DNA of 64,000 nucleotides, from NCBI RefSeq assembly GCF_000317835.1, contig NC_019793.1, positions 3,636,001-3,700,000 of the forward strand, read 5' to 3'. Origin of the DNA: Deinococcus peraridilitoris DSM 19664 (GTDB lineage: Bacteria; Deinococcota; Deinococci; Deinococcales; Deinococcaceae). The first letter of the stretch is position 1; each line of letters starts with the position of its first letter. The notes under the pieces were generated by a model that ran no database searches, was not told the origin of the DNA, and saw nothing but the letters and a program-made list of their open reading frames with translations. Shown piece by piece: positions 10,596 to 23,705 of this stretch. The translations under genes and the position numbers were made by a program.

Positions 10596-11804
10596 TCAGG
10601 TTTCGGGAAGCGGACCGGAAAGCGCGCCGGAGGATGGGTGCAAGAACGTGGCCCACTCCGCGTGGCGACGCACCTGATTGCGACCTCGTGACTTGGCGTC
10701 ATACATGGCCTGGTCCGCGGCGCGAATCAGCGAGTCCTCTGTGTGCGCATCCTCAGGGAAACTCGCAATACCGATGCTGACCGTCAAACGCACGCACGAA
10801 CCATCGGGTGCGGTGCAGGCTGCCGAAGCGATGGCCCGGTGGATTCGGCCGGCGATGACGCCGGCTTCGTTGCTGGTGGCGCCAGGCAGAATCACGACGA
10901 TCTCTTCGCCGCCGAATCGGGCGACGAGGTCACCGCCGCGCACCTCGCGAGTGATGCATTGGGAAATCAGCTGCAGTACCGTGTCGCCGAATTGGTGGCC
11001 GTACGTGTCATTGACGCTCTTGAAGTGATCGATGTCCAGCAGGATCAGGGAGCACGCATGGCCTGGGCGGGAATTCTGCGCCAACTGCCGCTGCAGTTGC
11101 CGGTGAAATTCGCGCCGGTTGAGCAGACCGGTCAGGCCGTCTCGCGCCGAGAGTTCCCTGAAGACGACCTGACTGCGGTACACCGTGATGCCGGCGGCGC
11201 TGACCGCCAGCAAGGTCAATGTGAAGGCGCCGAGGACCATTCGGACGAGCGAGCGGTTGTGGTGTGCAGCTTCCTCGGCACGGCGGGAAATCTGACCGCG
11301 ATCGCGTTCGTGAACGCGGCCGATGGCGTCGCTGGCCATCATGACTGCCATGTCGATCTGTTGTATGTCGGCGTGAATCCGGTCGAGCGGGACGCTTGTC
11401 GGAGCGACAAGCGCGAGCACTTTGCGCGCGTTTTCGACGGCTTCGTTCCAATGTCCCCGGGCCATTTCGAGGTCCCGGACATCCGGGCCGTTGCGTGCCG
11501 AAAAGGCTTCGGCAAACAGGCTGTCCACGGCCTGCCGCTCGCGTTCGAAGTGTGCTGCTTCGTCGTGATGCCCCCGAATATGGAAGTGATGCACGCGCAT
11601 GATGCTCATCTGCATCAGCTTTTGCAGGCGCAGGGGCGTTTCGAGCTGCGTGCGTGCCTGATGCGTAACGGCTTCCGAATTACCAAAGCCGTCGTTCAAG
11701 GCGCGGGCTGCAAAGAATACAAGCGCACACAGCACCACGACAGCAAAGAATAAGAACGCCAGTTGCTGACGTTGGTGAGAAGTCCGGGGCACAGGTAGGG
11801 GCAT
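10596..11804 (-). CDS. Membrane-bound diguanylate cyclase (GGDEF)
   Basis: 402 residues from the ATG at 11804. A helix at about 14-34 and a second at 190-210 bracket a periplasmic four-helix-type sensor. A GGDEF domain follows, with the active site GGEEI at 298-302 and an inhibitory I-site RGGD at 289-292. It should make c-di-GMP from two GTP and be product-inhibited. A GTG at 11879 is in frame, but the added residues fall on a strong leader hairpin. The likely -10 box is TAAAGT at 11883-11878. Confidence 0.9.
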   Translation of the reverse strand: MPLPVPRTSHQRQQLAFLFFAVVVLCALVFFAARALNDGFGNSEAVTHQARTQLETPLRLQKLMQMSIMRVHHFHIRGHHDEAAHFERERQAVDSLFAEAFSARNGPDVRDLEMARGHWNEAVENARKVLALVAPTSVPLDRIHADIQQIDMAVMMASDAIGRVHERDRGQISRRAEEAAHHNRSLVRMVLGAFTLTLLAVSAAGITVYRSQVVFRELSARDGLTGLLNRREFHRQLQRQLAQNSRPGHACSLILLDIDHFKSVNDTYGHQFGDTVLQLISQCITREVRGGDLVARFGGEEIVVILPGATSNEAGVIAGRIHRAIASAACTAPDGSCVRLTVSIGIASFPEDAHTEDSLIRAADQAMYDAKSRGRNQVRRHAEWATFLHPSSGALSGPLPET

Positions 11805-11822
11805 AAGTGGAGGTGGTGACCT

Positions 11823-11868
11823 GCAACATCCTGACGTGATGGAGCGAGGCCAAGCGTCAGGATGTTGC
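11823..11868 (-). promoter_or_regulatory. 46-nt leader hairpin upstream of the diguanylate cyclase
   Basis: GCAACATCCTGACG and its exact reverse complement are separated by 18 nt, a 14-bp perfect stem. With TAAAGT at 11883-11878 as -10 box, transcription would begin just before the stem, and the ATG at 11804 follows 18 nt after it. It could instead be the 3' end of the DUF1028 transcript, but no U-tract is present. Confidence 0.55.
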
Positions 11869-11906
11869 CATGATTTCACTTTATGAAAACGTTTCTCACG
11901 GAATTC

Positions 11907-12821
11907 TTACAGTGGTGACCGACCCGTGTCGGTATCCGGGGCATCGAAACGGGAACGGAAATAGTTCCATGCGACCGGGTCGACAAGTCCTCCGGCAACC
12001 CAGCGCTCTTCCAGGTTTTCCGCGCCGTACAAGGCGCGCAGCCCCGCCTCCGTCCGTTCGTCCCACGCTCCAGACGCGGAGTCGTCACGAAAGCCGACGC
12101 GCTTCAGCAAGGCCTGAAGCCACTTGATTTCATCCGGGCCCAGCGGACGGGTTTCCACCGGGCGGCTGAAAAGCAGTTCGTGAATGTGCAGCAACCGGGA
12201 AAGCTCTTCCGTGGGCGCCGGATGATCGTCAGCACGCAAATCGATCCAGACGTCACTCATGCCGCCGTAGCCCTTGGCCTCGCCCACCACCAGCAGGGCA
12301 GCGGACTGACGGCCCCGACGGTCCCCACCGGCCCGGTCGCCTGCCTGCAGGGCCGCCAGCAGGCGGTGCGCGAAAGGTTGTGCCCAGCCCTGCTGGTAGG
12401 CATTCAGCATCTGCTGCACGACTTCCGGACCGGCCAGCAGGTTGCCCTGCACGGCCACATTGTGCTCCTGCAGTCCCCCCGCCCACGGATGGCAGTCCTC
12501 ACCCGTGAAGCTGAGCGCTTCACCGCTCGCCGCGACCAGCCCGAACTGCCGCGAAGCCAGCTGTGAATCGGTGCGGCGAAACGCCTCCAGAACCGCCTGA
12601 GGAGATGCGCCCTGGGCGAGCAGGGCCAGTCCCTGCGGCCCGAAACGCAAGTTGGCGTACGACTGGGTCGCCACGGCGCCTATGCCTGCCCGCGCCGAGG
12701 GCACGACCGCGCCAACGGCCAGAAACTTGCTGGCCACCGCAACGCCGAAGTCGCCGCTCTGCTCGTCGCGCGCCACAATCGAAAAGGTCGAAACCGGTCG
12801 GGCCGGAAGGTTCTGGTGCAT
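11907..12821 (-). CDS. DUF1028 family protein with C-terminal extension
   Basis: 304 residues. Residues about 8-215 are the DUF1028 fold, an Ntn-hydrolase-like domain ([22 protein letters not shown], then [12 protein letters not shown], later [12 protein letters not shown]). The last 70 residues resemble a small peptidoglycan-binding-like helical domain ([28 protein letters not shown]), as in other DUF1028 proteins. The biochemical role is unsettled. CAGGAGG precedes the ATG, and a -10 box TATAGT lies near 12852-12857. Confidence 0.82.
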   Translation of the reverse strand: MHQNLPARPVSTFSIVARDEQSGDFGVAVASKFLAVGAVVPSARAGIGAVATQSYANLRFGPQGLALLAQGASPQAVLEAFRRTDSQLASRQFGLVAASGEALSFTGEDCHPWAGGLQEHNVAVQGNLLAGPEVVQQMLNAYQQGWAQPFAHRLLAALQAGDRAGGDRRGRQSAALLVVGEAKGYGGMSDVWIDLRADDHPAPTEELSRLLHIHELLFSRPVETRPLGPDEIKWLQALLKRVGFRDDSASGAWDERTEAGLRALYGAENLEERWVAGGLVDPVAWNYFRSRFDAPDTDTGRSPL

Positions 12822-12949
12822 GTCAGCCTCCTGTACGAAACGGCGTCACTATACCCGTTCTAACCGGACCCGCTCTACGTGGTCGGTGTGAGGTGGTGCC
12901 AGGCCAGCTTGTGCGTGAAGGTGCTCAGGACCGGTCACCTTTCAGGCGC

Positions 12950-12955
12950 TAGAAT
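12950..12955 (+). promoter_or_regulatory. -10 box of leaderless uvrD mRNA
   Basis: TAGAAT ends 6 nt before the GTG start of uvrD and there is no ribosome site between, so transcription and translation starts nearly coincide. Confidence 0.6.
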
Positions 12956-12961
12956 CCTCGG

Positions 12962-15190
12962 GTGAAGACGGCTCAAGACCTGTTGTCGCAACTCAATCCT
13001 GCGCAGGCCGAAGCGGCGGCGCACTTTACGGGTCCTGCCCTCGTCGTCGCGGGCGCCGGCAGCGGCAAGACGCGCACCCTGATCTACCGCATCGCTCACC
13101 TGATCCAGGAGCACGGCGTGGAGCCAGAGGAGATTCTCGCGGTAACCTTTACCAACAAGGCCGCCGCCGAGATGCGCGAGCGGGCCGGGCACCTCATCGA
13201 AGGAGCCGGCGAACTCTGGATGAGTACCTTCCACTCGGCGGGAGTGCGCATTCTGCGCGCTTACGGGGAATACATCGGCCTCAAGCGTGGCTTCGTGATC
13301 TACGACGACGATGATCAGCTCGATCTGCTCAAGGAAATCATGGGCAATCTGCCGGGCGTCGGTCCGGACGCCAACCCCCGGCAGCTGCGCGCGGTGATCG
13401 ATCGGGCCAAGAGTAACCTCTGGACTCCCGACGACCTGGCGCGCAGCGGGGAGGACTTCATCGCAGGTCTGCCGCGCGCGACTGCCGTCGAAGGCTACCG
13501 CCGATATCAGGGGCGTATGAAAGGCGTCGGCGCCATCGATTTCAACGACCTGATCGTGCTCACCGTGCACCTGTTCCAGGAAGTGCCGGCGGTGCTGAAC
13601 AAAATACAGGACCGGGCGCGCTTCATTCACATCGACGAGTATCAGGACACCAACCGCGCGCAGTACGAGCTCACCAGGCTGCTTGCCAGCCGGGACCGCA
13701 ACCTGCTGGTGGTTGGAGACCCGGATCAGAGCATCTACAAGTTTCGCGGTGCCGACATTCAGAACATTCTCGATTTCCAGAAGGACTACCGTGACGCACG
13801 AATTTACCGTCTGGAGGACAATTACCGCTCCAGCGCGAGCGTCCTGGCGCTCGCCAACAAGCTGATCGAAAACAACACCGAGCGTCTCGAGAAGACGCTG
13901 CGGCCGGTCAAGCAATCCGGCGAGGCGGTGCGGTTTCACCGGGCGATCGACCACCGCAGCGAAGCCGACTTTGTGGCCGATCGCATCACCCGCCTGCACG
14001 CCGAGGGACTGAACCTCGGTCAGATCGCGATTTTGTACCGCACCAACGCGCAGTCGCGGGTGCTCGAGGAAAGCCTGCGGCGGCTGAACATTCCCGCGAA
14101 AATCGTGGGCGGTGTTGGGTTTTATGACCGACGCGAGATCAAGGACATCCTGGCTTACGCGAGGCTCGCCATCAATCCCGGGGACGACGTGGCGCTGCGG
14201 CGTATTGTCGGACGGCCCCGGCGTGGCATCGGCGATCAGGCGCTCGCCAAGCTGGCCGAGTGGGCGGCCGCACGGAGCGTGAGCATTCTGGAGGCGTGCG
14301 CGCAGGCCGAGGAAGTGCTGGAACGCGGCGCCAACAAGGCCGTCGAGTTCGCTGCGCTGATGACGTCGTTCTCGGAAGGCGTAGAAGCCTATCCGCCCCA
14401 GGGATTTTTGCGTCTGCTGATCGAGGGGTCGGGATACGTCGAGATGCTTCGCGCTGAGGGTACCGAAGGACAGGTCCGGTTGGAAAACCTCGAGGAACTG
14501 GTGGTTGCCGCCGAGGAATGGTCGCGCGAACAGGAAGCCCACGGCTCAGGAGGCACCATCGCGGACTTTCTGGACGACGCGGCCCTGCTCGCCAGCGTTG
14601 ACGACGCCAAGACCCGCCGGGAAAACAACGGTGTTCCCGAGGACGCCGTCACCCTGATGACCATGCACAATGCCAAGGGCCTGGAGTTCCCGGCGGTGTT
14701 CATCGTCGGTGCCGAAGAAGGCCTGCTGCCCAGCAAGAACAGCCTGGTCGAGGCAGGCGGCATCGAGGAGGAACGGCGGCTGTTCTACGTCGGCATCACG
14801 CGAGCCATGGACCGCTTGTACCTGACGGCAGCGCAGAACCGCATGATGTACGGCAAGACCGCCACCACCGAAGACTCGCGCTTTCTGGAGGAACTGGAAG
14901 GTGGATTTGTGCCGGTCGACCAGTTCGGGCAGGAAGTCGATTACAAGAAGTCCAGCTGGCGTCAGTACCGCCCGACCGTACCCGTTGCTCCGCCCGCCCG
15001 CAAGGACACCAGCAGCATGACTGCCGGGATGGCCTACAAGGGCGGTGAACGGGTCAAGCACCCCAAATTCGGCGAGGGTCGGGTGCTGGCCGTTTCCGGT
15101 TTCGGTGACAAGCAGGAAGTGACGGTGAGTTTCAACTCGGCCGGAATGAAAAAGCTGCTCGTGAGGTTCGCCAACTTGCAGTCGGTTTGA
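12962..15190 (+). CDS. uvrD: ATP-dependent DNA helicase UvrD/PcrA (superfamily 1)
   Basis: 742 residues, GTG start. It unwinds DNA 3'-5' in nucleotide-excision and mismatch repair. All SF1A motifs are intact: GAGSGKTRTL (Walker A, near 32), FTNKAAAEM, HIDEYQDTN (Walker B), VGDPDQSIYKFRGA, YRSSASVLALAN, TMHNAKGLEFP and FYVGITRAMDRLYL. The C-terminal 50 residues (GERVKHPKFGEGRVL) are the Tudor-like domain of PcrA/UvrD. It is transcribed alone from a leaderless promoter; a hairpin at 15209-15229 follows. Confidence 0.96.
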   Translation: MKTAQDLLSQLNPAQAEAAAHFTGPALVVAGAGSGKTRTLIYRIAHLIQEHGVEPEEILAVTFTNKAAAEMRERAGHLIEGAGELWMSTFHSAGVRILRAYGEYIGLKRGFVIYDDDDQLDLLKEIMGNLPGVGPDANPRQLRAVIDRAKSNLWTPDDLARSGEDFIAGLPRATAVEGYRRYQGRMKGVGAIDFNDLIVLTVHLFQEVPAVLNKIQDRARFIHIDEYQDTNRAQYELTRLLASRDRNLLVVGDPDQSIYKFRGADIQNILDFQKDYRDARIYRLEDNYRSSASVLALANKLIENNTERLEKTLRPVKQSGEAVRFHRAIDHRSEADFVADRITRLHAEGLNLGQIAILYRTNAQSRVLEESLRRLNIPAKIVGGVGFYDRREIKDILAYARLAINPGDDVALRRIVGRPRRGIGDQALAKLAEWAAARSVSILEACAQAEEVLERGANKAVEFAALMTSFSEGVEAYPPQGFLRLLIEGSGYVEMLRAEGTEGQVRLENLEELVVAAEEWSREQEAHGSGGTIADFLDDAALLASVDDAKTRRENNGVPEDAVTLMTMHNAKGLEFPAVFIVGAEEGLLPSKNSLVEAGGIEEERRLFYVGITRAMDRLYLTAAQNRMMYGKTATTEDSRFLEELEGGFVPVDQFGQEVDYKKSSWRQYRPTVPVAPPARKDTSSMTAGMAYKGGERVKHPKFGEGRVLAVSGFGDKQEVTVSFNSAGMKKLLVRFANLQSV

Positions 15191-15208
15191 GGATCGTGGT
15201 CATCCTGA

Positions 15209-15229
15209 CGACCCTGACGACCAGGGTCG
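15209..15229. terminator. Hairpin between uvrD and the EAL remnant
   Basis: CGACCCTG pairs with CAGGGTCG over a 5-nt loop, in a small block of CCTGACGAC repeats. It could end uvrD transcription. There is no U-tract. Confidence 0.35.
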
Positions 15230-15262
15230 CGACGATCTCAGACAGTAGGCGGGCGCGCCAGC

Positions 15263-15413
15263 TTACTCTCTGACGGCACTCAACGCCGGAAAGCGTACCT
15301 GCGCCGCGGGCACGGGCCGGGCAAAGTAATAGCCCTGCGCAATATCACACCCGAGTTCCCGAAGTTCGGTCAGTTCCTCCTCGGTCTCGATGCCTTCGGC
15401 AATCACGGGGCGG
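15263..15413 (-). pseudogene. Remnant of an EAL (c-di-GMP phosphodiesterase) gene, C-terminal end only
   Basis: Reading back from the TAA at 15265-15263, about 50 codons give [19 protein letters not shown] and then [12 protein letters not shown], the characteristic last stretch of EAL domains, which includes the catalytic-loop glutamate region. Upstream the homology stops abruptly at about 15413, and the next gene ends at 15435. The EVL/EAL motif and the whole N-terminal domain are absent. This is the tail of a deleted signalling gene. Confidence 0.75.
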
Positions 15414-15434
15414 GCCGCGCCCGCGGGATTGGTT

Positions 15435-15938
15435 TCAGGTGCCCAGAAGTTGACGCAGTTCTGCGATGGCCGCCTTCTCGGCCTCGCTCACCTGCACGCC
15501 GCCGATGCCCAGGAACCCACCTTCTTTGGCCGCGCCTGCCACCCGCTGCGCCACGTCGAGTAACAGTTTCTTGTAGGCCACGACGTCCTCGGGCGTCCCC
15601 TTGGTGGTCACGGTCCACAGTGCCCGGCGCACGCCCTCCAGCGCCTGTTCCTTGACCCGGGCGAGGTCTCGGGGCTGCTGGGCATCCTCCCCGGCGGCTT
15701 CACGCAGCGCCTTGTACTCGTCGCGGCTGGTGTGGCCGTACGCCTGAACGAGCGCCCCCATCAGGGGAGTCTCGGGGGCGCGCATGGCCTCACGGATCAC
15801 ATCGGCCATCGCGCCTGCTTCGGCGAGCAGCCCGGTAATGCCGCTGGGACTGGCCGCGATGACCGCCAGGCCGGCGCGACCCGGTCCATTGAGAACCGTG
15901 AACCACTCTTCGGAACCAAATCCTGCTGGAATGTTCAT
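15435..15938 (-). CDS. Conserved hypothetical protein, probably cytoplasmic
   Basis: 167 residues from the ATG at 15938, mostly helical. It has a glycine-rich first third ([21 protein letters not shown]), a charged middle and a C-terminal [19 protein letters not shown]. No catalytic motif is recognised. The C-terminal half resembles short DUF-type proteins of Deinococcus. The -10 box TACCGT ends 6 nt before the ATG (leaderless). It is divergent from uppP with 72 nt between starts. Confidence 0.7.
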   Translation of the reverse strand: MNIPAGFGSEEWFTVLNGPGRAGLAVIAASPSGITGLLAEAGAMADVIREAMRAPETPLMGALVQAYGHTSRDEYKALREAAGEDAQQPRDLARVKEQALEGVRRALWTVTTKGTPEDVVAYKKLLLDVAQRVAGAAKEGGFLGIGGVQVSEAEKAAIAELRQLLGT

Positions 15939-16010
15939 GGATTTACGGTACTTCACAGCGGGACGCGCGTCCTTCGTTCGGTTTTCACCTTTTCCTGTAG
16001 GCTTCTCGGG

Positions 16011-16808
16011 ATGAACGAATACCTCGCCGCCGCCATCTCGGGAGTCGTGGAAGGCATCACGGAATTCCTGCCGATATCCTCGACGGGGCACCTCATCGTG
16101 ACGTCCGAACTGCTGAGATTCGACACCCAGGGCGCATTCGAAATTATCATCCAGCTGGGAGCGGTGCTGTCGGTCGTGTGGTTTTACCGTCAGCAGCTGT
16201 TGCGTCAGGCGCGCGAGGTGCGCACGAATACCGGCACGCGCCGCTTTTGGCTGGGGGTGCTGCTGGCATTTCTGCCCGCAGCGCTGGTCGGCTTTTTGCT
16301 GGGCGACCTGATCTCGCAGTATCTGTTCAAGCCGACGGTGGTGGCGAGTTCCCTGATCGTCGGTGGGGTGGTGATGTGGCTGGTAGAGTCGCGCCCACAA
16401 CGCAGCGAGGCCGTCAGTGTCGAGCAGGTGAGGCCCATGCAGGCCCTGACCATCGGAGTGATTCAGCTGCTGGCGCTGGTGCCGGGGGTTTCACGTTCGG
16501 CGAGCACCATTATCGGGGGAATGCTGACGGGCCTGTCCAGACCCGCCGCGACGGAATTCAGCTTCTACCTTTCGATGCCGACCTTGGGAGCGGCGTCGCT
16601 CTACTCCCTGCTCAAACACCGCGACGAGGTGGCCACGCAAGGATGGGGAGTGGTGGCCATCGGTCTCGTCGTGTCTTTTATTGTCGCCCTGCTGGCGATC
16701 GGCTGGTTGCTTCGCTACATTTCCCGCCACGACTTCAAGGGATTTGCGGTGTACCGCGTGTTCGCCGGAATCGCGATTTTGCTGTTCTTCCACTTTCGTG
16801 GCAATTGA
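16011..16808 (+). CDS. uppP: Undecaprenyl-diphosphatase
   Basis: 265 residues, about eight membrane helices. It dephosphorylates undecaprenyl pyrophosphate, recycling the lipid carrier for peptidoglycan and glycan synthesis; overexpression gives bacitracin resistance. The two family signatures are present: EGITEFLPISSTGHL (residues 14-28) and PGVSRSAST (about 159-167). TAGGCT at 15998-16003 lies 7 nt before the ATG, a leaderless start. An in-frame extension upstream overlaps the divergent gene and was not used. Confidence 0.95.
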   Translation: MNEYLAAAISGVVEGITEFLPISSTGHLIVTSELLRFDTQGAFEIIIQLGAVLSVVWFYRQQLLRQAREVRTNTGTRRFWLGVLLAFLPAALVGFLLGDLISQYLFKPTVVASSLIVGGVVMWLVESRPQRSEAVSVEQVRPMQALTIGVIQLLALVPGVSRSASTIIGGMLTGLSRPAATEFSFYLSMPTLGAASLYSLLKHRDEVATQGWGVVAIGLVVSFIVALLAIGWLLRYISRHDFKGFAVYRVFAGIAILLFFHFRGN

Positions 16809-16924
16809 TTCTCGCCTGCAGACCGGCCCGAGAAGACCTGAGGACCTGTCAGGTTGACCATCATGCTCCTGGGTAGTGTGCCGGGCGGGTGGCCAGCCAG
16901 GCACTTCCCGCTCGCAGATGGACG

Positions 16925-17437
16925 CTATGACGTGCGAGCAGGGGATGGGGAGTCGGACTGACGACTGCGGCTGCTCTTCGATCGCGTTGTCCGTGAGGGC
17001 TCGTGCGTCAGCAGGACAGGCTGACGGGCGTGGTGCAGCACGGTTTCGGCAACACTGCCCGTCAGCAGGCGCGAAATGCCCGTGCGGCAGTGGGTGCTCA
17101 TCACGATGAGATCGACGTTGAGCGCGTCGGCTTCCTCAACGATCACCTGAGCGATGGTCCGGCCGCTGGCCTCCCGGACGATGCCATCTGCCTGCGTTCC
17201 CGCAGCACGCTGCAGGGCGCTCTGAATAATGTTCTGACAGGCGTCGCGGTGGCGATCGCATTCGTCGACGTAATTGAAAGGCAAGCCGTCGGCTGCGCCC
17301 ACCGGGACCTCGAGGTCCGGAATCACGTGCAGAATGGTCAGGTGGCAATCGAGTCGCAACGCGAGCTCTCTGGCCTGATCGAGTGCGCTGTTGCACAGCG
17401 CCGTGCCGTCCGTGGTCACCAGAATGTGCTGTAGCAT
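16925..17437 (-). CDS. Universal stress protein (UspA family)
   Basis: 170 residues with one Usp domain: HILVTTDGTALCNSAL at the start, and the ATP-loop motif THCRTGISRLLTGSVAE near 115-131, followed by the last strand PVLLTHEP. The motif matches the ATP-binding type. A serine/arginine-rich tail of about 25 residues is unusual. It probably acts in stress survival. It is convergent with uppP; GAGG precedes its ATG. Confidence 0.88.
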   Translation of the reverse strand: MLQHILVTTDGTALCNSALDQARELALRLDCHLTILHVIPDLEVPVGAADGLPFNYVDECDRHRDACQNIIQSALQRAAGTQADGIVREASGRTIAQVIVEEADALNVDLIVMSTHCRTGISRLLTGSVAETVLHHARQPVLLTHEPSRTTRSKSSRSRQSDSPSPARTS

Positions 17438-17673
17438 CGTCTACCTCGTTTGCAGGTCATCTGCCGAAAGGCCGGGAGGAGTGAAGGTACGCCGCGCGGA
17501 CAGTTGCTGGGCAGGAGTGGCCTCCTTTCTGTGTGGCGCAGGGCTGGACGAACATTGATGAGGGGGCGAACGACGGAGCGGTCAAACGGTGGGGCTGGAG
17601 CCAGGGCGACGCACTCGGTCGCCACGCTTGATTCGTCGTGGTGTACCTCAGGGTACTCCTTGCGGTCGGCTCT

Positions 17674-17699
17674 GTCATCACCTTGCGTCATCACCTTGC
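17674..17699. repeat. 13-bp tandem duplication upstream of tsaD
   Basis: GTCATCACCTTGC occurs twice in direct succession, ending 17 nt before the -10 box TATGCT of tsaD, where a -35 element would lie. Confidence 0.8.
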
Positions 17700-17728
17700 G
17701 TGGTTTTGCGCGGCGCTATGCTGCGCGC

Positions 17729-18715
17729 ATGTTGATTCTCGGCATTGACACGTCCTGTGACGATACGGGTGTGGGTCTCGTGCGCCTCGAAGGGGGGCGG
17801 CCCGAGATTCTCTCCAACCTGATCTGGACACAGGAAGTGCACTCACGCTACGGCGGCGTCATGCCGGAGCTGGCGTCTCGGGAGCACGTCGAACGCATCG
17901 ACGGTGTGGTGTCGGGAGCGCTGGCGGCGGCGGGGGTCACGCTGTCGCAGGTGGATGTGCTGGCCGCTACCCACGGTCCCGGGCTCATCGGCGCGCTGCT
18001 GGTGGGGCTGATGTATGCCAAGGGTGCCGCGCAGGCGCTGGACAGACCGTTTTATGCGGTGCATCATCTGGAGGGGCACATCTACGCCGCCGCTTCGGAA
18101 GCCGAACTTGAGCCGCCGTATCTGGCGCTGGTGGTGTCAGGTGGTCATACTCACCTGTTCGACGTGCCCCGGGCAGGCGAATACCGCCTGGTAGGCGCGA
18201 CCCGCGATGACGCGGCTGGCGAGGCGTTTGACAAGGTGGCCCGCCTGGCGGGCCTGGGGTTTCCCGGTGGTCCGGCCATTGCCGAGGCGGCCCGACGGGG
18301 CAATCCGAATGCCGTAGCGTTTTCCGAGCCGTTGCAGGGTCAGAAAGGCTTCGAATTCAGCTTCAGCGGTCTGAAAACTGCGGCGCTCCTGGCCAGCAAA
18401 GCGGGAGCGACTCCCGAAGACCTGGCCGCGAGCTTTCAGGCGGTGGCCGTGCGTTCGCTGCTGAAAACAAGTGTGCGGGCCGCCCGGCACTTGGGCCGCG
18501 ATACGCTGGTGGTGTCGGGCGGAGTGGCTGCCAACGCGGCGCTGCGCGAGGCGTTTGCCACCTCAGGTCTTCGGACCTACTTTCCGCCTCCGGGCCTGAA
18601 TACGGACAATGGTGCGATGATCGCGCTGGCGGGCGCTGCCGCAGTGCTGGCCGGGCGTCCGGCCAGCCCCCTGAGTATCGGCGCGACGGCTTACCTTCCG
18701 CTCGCTTCTCTTTGA
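17729..18715 (+). CDS. tsaD: tRNA N6-adenosine threonylcarbamoyltransferase
   Basis: 328 residues from the ATG at 17729. It transfers threonylcarbamoyl to A37 of ANN-decoding tRNAs and is essential in many bacteria. The iron-binding HHLEGH lies at about 110-115, with GIDTSCDDT at the N-terminus, VVSGGHTHL, and NTDNGAMIALAG near the C-terminus. The box TATGCT at 17717-17722, 6 nt before the ATG, makes a leaderless start. The frame is open 279 nt further upstream, but that stretch has no family similarity. Confidence 0.96.
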   Translation: MLILGIDTSCDDTGVGLVRLEGGRPEILSNLIWTQEVHSRYGGVMPELASREHVERIDGVVSGALAAAGVTLSQVDVLAATHGPGLIGALLVGLMYAKGAAQALDRPFYAVHHLEGHIYAAASEAELEPPYLALVVSGGHTHLFDVPRAGEYRLVGATRDDAAGEAFDKVARLAGLGFPGGPAIAEAARRGNPNAVAFSEPLQGQKGFEFSFSGLKTAALLASKAGATPEDLAASFQAVAVRSLLKTSVRAARHLGRDTLVVSGGVAANAALREAFATSGLRTYFPPPGLNTDNGAMIALAGAAAVLAGRPASPLSIGATAYLPLASL

Positions 18716-18809
18716 GGCTCCGTCTTGTGGGCGGGTGTCGAATCTATCACTCATCAAATCTCAGTCTCTCGCACTCACGCCTCAGGGTTTCGCGGTATAT
18801 TGGGCAGCA

Positions 18810-21416
<2,607 letters not shown>

Positions 21417-21448
21417 CCGAATCGCGGGGTTCGGACAGTTCCGAATGG

Positions 21449-21479
21449 AAAAGGTGGTGAACGACGTTCACCACCTTTT
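21449..21479 (+). terminator. Terminator of secA
   Basis: A 14-bp perfect stem (AAAAGGTGGTGAAC) with a 3-nt loop starts 33 nt after the secA stop. The A- and T-runs on both sides make it bidirectional. Confidence 0.85.
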
Positions 21480-21483
21480 GGTT

Positions 21484-22159
21484 TGTGCCGGAGCGCGTTA
21501 CGGGCGGAAACTCGAGGCGGTAGAGCGAAGGGGAGACATCAATCGGCTGAATCGGCGCTGTGATTTCCAGGATGCTCAGCACGTTGAAGATGTTCGCCCC
21601 GACCGCGTTACGGGCGGCGATGTCCGTCAGACGCCGCACGGCGGCCAGGACCGAGGTGGCCCGCTCGGACAGCGATATCCAGATCGCCAGCACGGCGAGT
21701 GCGTACAGGAAGCGGGCGCTGGGCTCTGCGTCATCACCGGGCGGATCTCCAGCCAGTTCTTCCGCCAGTTCTGGTTGAGCGCGCGGTGCAGAACAGAAAT
21801 ATCAGGTAGGCGACCAGCCCGCCAAGCAGGATCGCGCCGTCAGCGCACTTCAGTCCGAGCGGCGCGAGCAGCAACAGCAGAAACGGTGGCCGCGACCATC
21901 CGGGGAGTTTTCTGTATGACCAGCCGGGCGTGCACACGCGGCGGAAAATCACGGCTGCGACGGCCAGCACCAGGGCGATGTTACCGACATTCGAGCCGAC
22001 GACGTTGCTCACCGCGACATCGCTTTGTCCACCCAGCGCTGCCAGCAGGCTCACGATCAGCTCGGGTGCGGAGGTGCCCGACGATACCACGGTCAGCCCG
22101 ACCACCAGCGTGCTGATCCCCAGTACGCGCGCCAGCCGCGAGGCACCCTGCACGAGCAC
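21484..22159 (-). pseudogene. Decayed calcium/sodium antiporter (CaCA family)
   Basis: Two out-of-frame pieces keep family signatures. Part 1 (22159-21734) has VSSGTSAPELIVSLLAALGG, then VVGSNVGNIALVL, the first alpha repeat. Part 2 (about 21693-21560) has ATSVLAAVRRLTDIA and AVGANIFNVL, the second alpha repeat. The N-terminal helix, the link between the repeats and the last helices are missing or frameshifted, so no functional exchanger can be made. It lies between secA and the MalK-like gene, in the opposite direction to both. Confidence 0.75.
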
Positions 22160-22358
22160 AGCAGGGCTTCATGGAATTTCGGTTCCGCAGCCCGCACATC
22201 TTCACCGCAAATTCAGATTCGTACACATTGAGCGCATCAGTTTATGACGGGTGTGTTAAAGTACAGATGTTCGAATGGTATTGGCGTAAACCCAGGATTC
22301 TCGTATCAACCCCGGTCGCCCGAGGAAGCTCACGGGTGAGAGATGGGGCGGTGACCTT

Positions 22359-23498
<1,140 letters not shown>

Positions 23499-23508
23499 GC
23501 GCGAACCC

Positions 23509-23539
23509 AAAAAAGGGCCGGAGCATCCGGCCCTTTTTT
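23509..23539 (+). terminator. Rho-independent terminator
   Basis: GGGCCGGA-GCA-TCCGGCCC flanked by A6 and T6, 11 nt after the MalK-like gene. Confidence 0.93.
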
Positions 23540-23705
23540 ATTCCTGTCGCAGTGCAGTCACAATCTGTAATACCTGGGCGCTCGCCTGGATATGGCTTGA
23601 TGGGCGCGCGCTTTACCACCCCTTTACCGTAAGGTAGATTGAACCGAATCGACCATTGCGTCACGTGACGTTCGCGGCAGCTTCACGCTGCCACAGGAGG
23701 ACTCT

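Noticed and set aside
12935..14542. 535-codon minus frame opposite uvrD
   Set aside because: GC-rich antisense frame; uvrD motifs are complete on the plus strand and the frame has no family pattern.
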